Assembly (NCBI GenBank): GCA_032620915.1 | Contig: CP136052.1 | Coordinates: 1,836,501 to 1,900,500, forward strand | Direction of reading: 5' to 3' | DNA: 64,000 bases | Source: Oscillospiraceae bacterium NTUH-002-81 | GTDB taxonomy: Bacteria > Bacillota > Clostridia > Lachnospirales > Lachnospiraceae | Part shown: piece after piece, positions 61,737 through 64,000 of the stretch | Numbering within the stretch: position 1 is the first letter of the stretch | Layout of the letters: the number at the start of each line of letters is the position of its first letter | Position numbers and translations under genes: made by a program | The notes under the pieces: generated by a model | The model's database searches: none | The model's input: only the letters and a program-made list of their open reading frames with translations | What the model was told of the DNA's origin: nothing

Positions 61737-62804
61737 ATGGGAATTGAGACGAGTTTTTTCGGAAAGACAGCGGGCGGAGAGATCGCCAGACTTTACCGCC
61801 TTTACAATGATTATATGGAAATGACTGTGACAGATTACGGCGCCTGCCTGGTGAATGTGTGGTTCCGGGATAAGAGGGGGCGTTTTCAGGATATTGTCTG
61901 GGGCTATGACACCCTGGCGGAATATGAGGAAAATGAACCGAACCTGGGAGCCATCATCGGCAGAAATGCCAACCGCATCGGCGGTGCGGAGGTGACCGTG
62001 GGCGGCGTGTCCTATCCGCTAGAGCACAACGATGGGGAAAATAATTTACATAGTGGCAGTCACGGCTACCATAAACGGATGTGGGAGGCCTGGACGGATA
62101 TGAATGACGGCGAGCCAAGCGTGACCTTTTTGCTGAAAAGCCCTCACATGGATCAGGGCTATCCGGGAACGGCGAAGATTTCCGTCACCTATACGCTGAC
62201 CACGGACAACAAAATCCGCATCGATTATCAGGCAAAGGCGGATCAGGATACGGTATTTAATTTTACCAATCACAGTTACTTCAATCTGGAAGGACAGGAG
62301 AGCAGTAGCGTGATGGATCATGTGGTGACCATTTATGCGGATGCTTTTACCCCGACAGATAAAGCATTGATGCCCACCGGCGAGGTGCGAAGCGTGGAGG
62401 GAACGCCCATGGATTTCCGGACGGAGCACCGGATCGGGGAGCGGATCGACACAGACTATGAACCGCTGGTGACAGCCGGTGGATACGATCATAACTGGGT
62501 GCTGGATGAAACACCAGATGGTACGGCTGACGGAGTACGCCGGGCTGCCTATGTATACTCGGACAACAGCGGCATTGAGATGGCGGTGGACACCGACCTT
62601 CCGGGCATCCAGATGTATACGGCCAATTTCCTGGATCAGGAAAAGGGAAAGGACGGGCACGTATATCCGAAGCGCTCTGCGGTCTGCTTTGAGACCCAGT
62701 ATTTCCCGGATGCCAACCATCATGAGAATTTTCCGGGAACCATCGTGAAAGCCGGGGAGACTTACCGGACAACGACGATTTTCAGCTTTGGAAGAAAACA
62801 GTAG
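61737..62804 (+). CDS. galM: Aldose 1-epimerase
   Basis: A 355-residue mutarotase interconverting alpha and beta anomers of galactose or glucose. LGAIIGRNANRIGGAEVTVG and LHSGSHGYHKRMWEA hold the conserved Asn-Arg and first His; the second His and substrate residues lie in FNFTNHSYFNLEGQ; the catalytic Glu is in SAVCFETQYFPDANHHENFP. Length and all signatures fit GalM. ATG 61737 follows GGAAAGGA. No gal operon gene is next to it. Confidence 0.95.
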   Translation: MGIETSFFGKTAGGEIARLYRLYNDYMEMTVTDYGACLVNVWFRDKRGRFQDIVWGYDTLAEYEENEPNLGAIIGRNANRIGGAEVTVGGVSYPLEHNDGENNLHSGSHGYHKRMWEAWTDMNDGEPSVTFLLKSPHMDQGYPGTAKISVTYTLTTDNKIRIDYQAKADQDTVFNFTNHSYFNLEGQESSSVMDHVVTIYADAFTPTDKALMPTGEVRSVEGTPMDFRTEHRIGERIDTDYEPLVTAGGYDHNWVLDETPDGTADGVRRAAYVYSDNSGIEMAVDTDLPGIQMYTANFLDQEKGKDGHVYPKRSAVCFETQYFPDANHHENFPGTIVKAGETYRTTTIFSFGRKQ

Positions 62805-62818
62805 GAGCGGGAACTGCC

Positions 62819-63526
62819 GTGGGAATGATTGACGTATTTCACATTTCAAAAGAATACTCCGCCGGGAGAGGGATTTTTGATGTGAGTTTTCAGGTGGAGC
62901 CGGGAGAGGTGTTCGGTCTTCTGGGCGCCAACGGCGCGGGAAAGACGACGACGATCCGCCATCTGATGGGATTTGTACATGCGGATATGGGAGAATGCTT
63001 CATTGGTGGAAAGAACTGCTGGGATGAGGCGGCCCTGATCCAGAAGAAACTGGGCTATCTTCCGGGGGAGGTGTCGCTGCCGCCCCAGATGACCGGCGTG
63101 CAGTTCTTAAATTTCTGTGGAAAAATGCGGGAGCTGAAAAGCCAGCGCCGCAGAGACGAGCTGGTGGAACGCTTTGATCTGGATCCGTCTGTGAAGATCC
63201 GGCGGATGTCCCGGGGAACGAAACAGAAGCTGGCCATTGTGTGTGCCTTTATGCACCGGCCGGATGTGCTCATTCTGGATGAGCCGACCACCGGGCTGGA
63301 TCCCCTCATGCGCAGCCGGTTCATTGAGCTTCTGCTGGAGGAGAAGGATATGGGGCGGACGATTTTCCTTTCCTCCCATATTTTTGAAGAGATGGAGAAG
63401 ACCTGTGACCGGGTCGGCATGCTGGTGGGTGGCCATCTGGCAGCTGTGGAAACGGTGCCGGACGGAAAAGAACAGCGGCTGGAGGATATTTTCATGCACT
63501 ATTACGGAGGAGAGGAACATGCTTAG
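62819..63526 (+). CDS. ABC-2 type transporter ATPase
   Basis: A 235-residue ATPase: Walker A GANGAGKTT, signature MSRGTKQKLAIVCAF, Walker B LILDEPTTGLD, switch His SSHIFEEM. The start may be GTG 62819 or ATG 62825; no strong ribosome site separates them. The family resembles CcmA/YhaQ-type drug or lantibiotic exporters. It is 14 bp after galM, and the partner permease overlaps its stop, so the two galM-distal genes probably form a unit on the same transcript. Confidence 0.9.
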   Translation: MGMIDVFHISKEYSAGRGIFDVSFQVEPGEVFGLLGANGAGKTTTIRHLMGFVHADMGECFIGGKNCWDEAALIQKKLGYLPGEVSLPPQMTGVQFLNFCGKMRELKSQRRRDELVERFDLDPSVKIRRMSRGTKQKLAIVCAFMHRPDVLILDEPTTGLDPLMRSRFIELLLEEKDMGRTIFLSSHIFEEMEKTCDRVGMLVGGHLAAVETVPDGKEQRLEDIFMHYYGGEEHA

Positions 63527-64000
63527 TTATCCGCTGCTTATGCAGTCTTTCCGGGAGATCCGGAAGAACTTTCTCATTTTTGCGGCGCTGATGCTGGGCG
63601 GGACGGCCCTGTGGTTTGGCATTTATCATCCGGGCATTACGGATACGCTGCAGGCGCTGACGGCGTCCCTTTCCCCTCAGATGCTGGCGGCCTTTGGTCT
63701 TGATTTTTCCAGAGGCTCCCTGACGGAATTCGTTTCTTTTGGCCTGTTCGGCTTCTTTTTGCTCATCCTGCCGCTGGGGTATGAGGTGATGGCTGCCAGC
63801 CAGCTCATCGCTTCCGGCATTGACAGCGGCATTTTTGTATATCTGATCGCCACCCCCAATGCCCGGGCCACCATCGCCTGTACCAGAGGGGCGTGTCTTG
63901 CGGGAAGCACAGGGCTTTTGTTCCTGTTGACAGGCATCTGCGGGGAAATCTGTGCCGCGGTGCAGTTCCCGGGGCAGCTGGATGAGCCGGTGTTCTGGCA
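63519..64000 (+). CDS. ABC-2 permease, partial (runs off the right edge)
   Basis: ATG 63519 overlaps the ATPase stop, after GGAGGAGAGG. The visible 160 residues start MLSYPLLMQSFREIRKNFLI and have membrane segments ILFAALMLGGTALWFGIYH-type (FLIFAALMLGGTALWFGIYH) and FVSFGLFGFFLLILPLGYEV, then LIASGIDSGIFVYLIATPNA, the transmembrane pattern of ABC-2 permeases such as those annotated for antibiotic or lantibiotic export. The C-terminus lies outside the window. Confidence 0.85.
   Translation, partial: MLSYPLLMQSFREIRKNFLIFAALMLGGTALWFGIYHPGITDTLQALTASLSPQMLAAFGLDFSRGSLTEFVSFGLFGFFLLILPLGYEVMAASQLIASGIDSGIFVYLIATPNARATIACTRGACLAGSTGLLFLLTGICGEICAAVQFPGQLDEPVFW

Overview
The window reads as chromosome of a Gram-positive gut anaerobe of the Lachnospiraceae type (Clostridium cluster XIVa, Blautia-like). 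The grounds are family-level: strong AGGAGG ribosome sites, a LuxS, an FprA flavodiiron protein, a serC-serA-DUF1015 operon, a half-size ABC exporter pair behind a MarR regulator, and a PcfB/VirD4-type conjugative element. No rRNA or species marker is present, so genus is not claimed.

Layout. (1) About 1-5,585, minus strand: one end of an integrative conjugative element (VirD4 start, PcfB/DUF3801, a 349-aa element protein, ArdA antirestriction, an orphan C5 methyltransferase, a DUF4406-like protein, a ParB-like protein), with gene-end hairpins and a 166-bp interrupted palindrome. (2) 5,691-10,201, AT-rich: a type I restriction remnant (half-size hsdS, full hsdR) followed by a UPF0175 protein and an unknown 111-aa protein. 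(3) 10,259-17,116: flavin reductase, a decayed cation antiporter, a group II intron, and small stress-type genes with HxlR and TetR regulators. (4) 17,134-21,073: MarR plus a heterodimeric ABC exporter. (5) 21,102-27,040, minus: luxS, an RluA-type pseudouridine synthase and a polyamine uptake operon (XRE-cupin regulator, potA, potBC, potD). (6) 27,340-45,148, mostly plus: lactonase, flavodiiron protein, branched-chain amino acid genes (ilvB-ilvN; leuB-ilvD-ilvB), aroC, tgt, yajC, an L,D-transpeptidase, and serC-serA-DUF1015. (7) 45,215-53,076: mechanosensitive channel, tRNA-Thr(CGU), a probable structured RNA, a lipoprotein, an HTH-AAA-nuclease protein, a dihydrouridine synthase and an ABC importer lacking its binding protein. 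(8) 53,241-64,000, plus: queH, argH, asd, a Gld-type ABC system with DUF4340, galM, and a second ABC system cut by the window end.

Three patterns run across the window. Four copies of a 155-163 bp repeat with terminal inverted repeats and hairpins that keep pairing while changing sequence lie between genes. At least eight genes, including ilvD, argH and potD, are broken by small indels at short repeats; potB-potC may be fused by the same kind of event. This looks more like assembly error than decay, and argH or ilvD loss should not be inferred without checking reads. Several promoters carry clear inverted-repeat operators next to the gene of a regulator (HxlR, MarR, XRE-cupin, HTH-AAA).

The most interesting candidates are the structured repeat family, the candidate non-coding RNA at about 47,530-47,693, and the junction where an element carrying ArdA and its own methyltransferase abuts a type I restriction locus reduced to half an hsdS.
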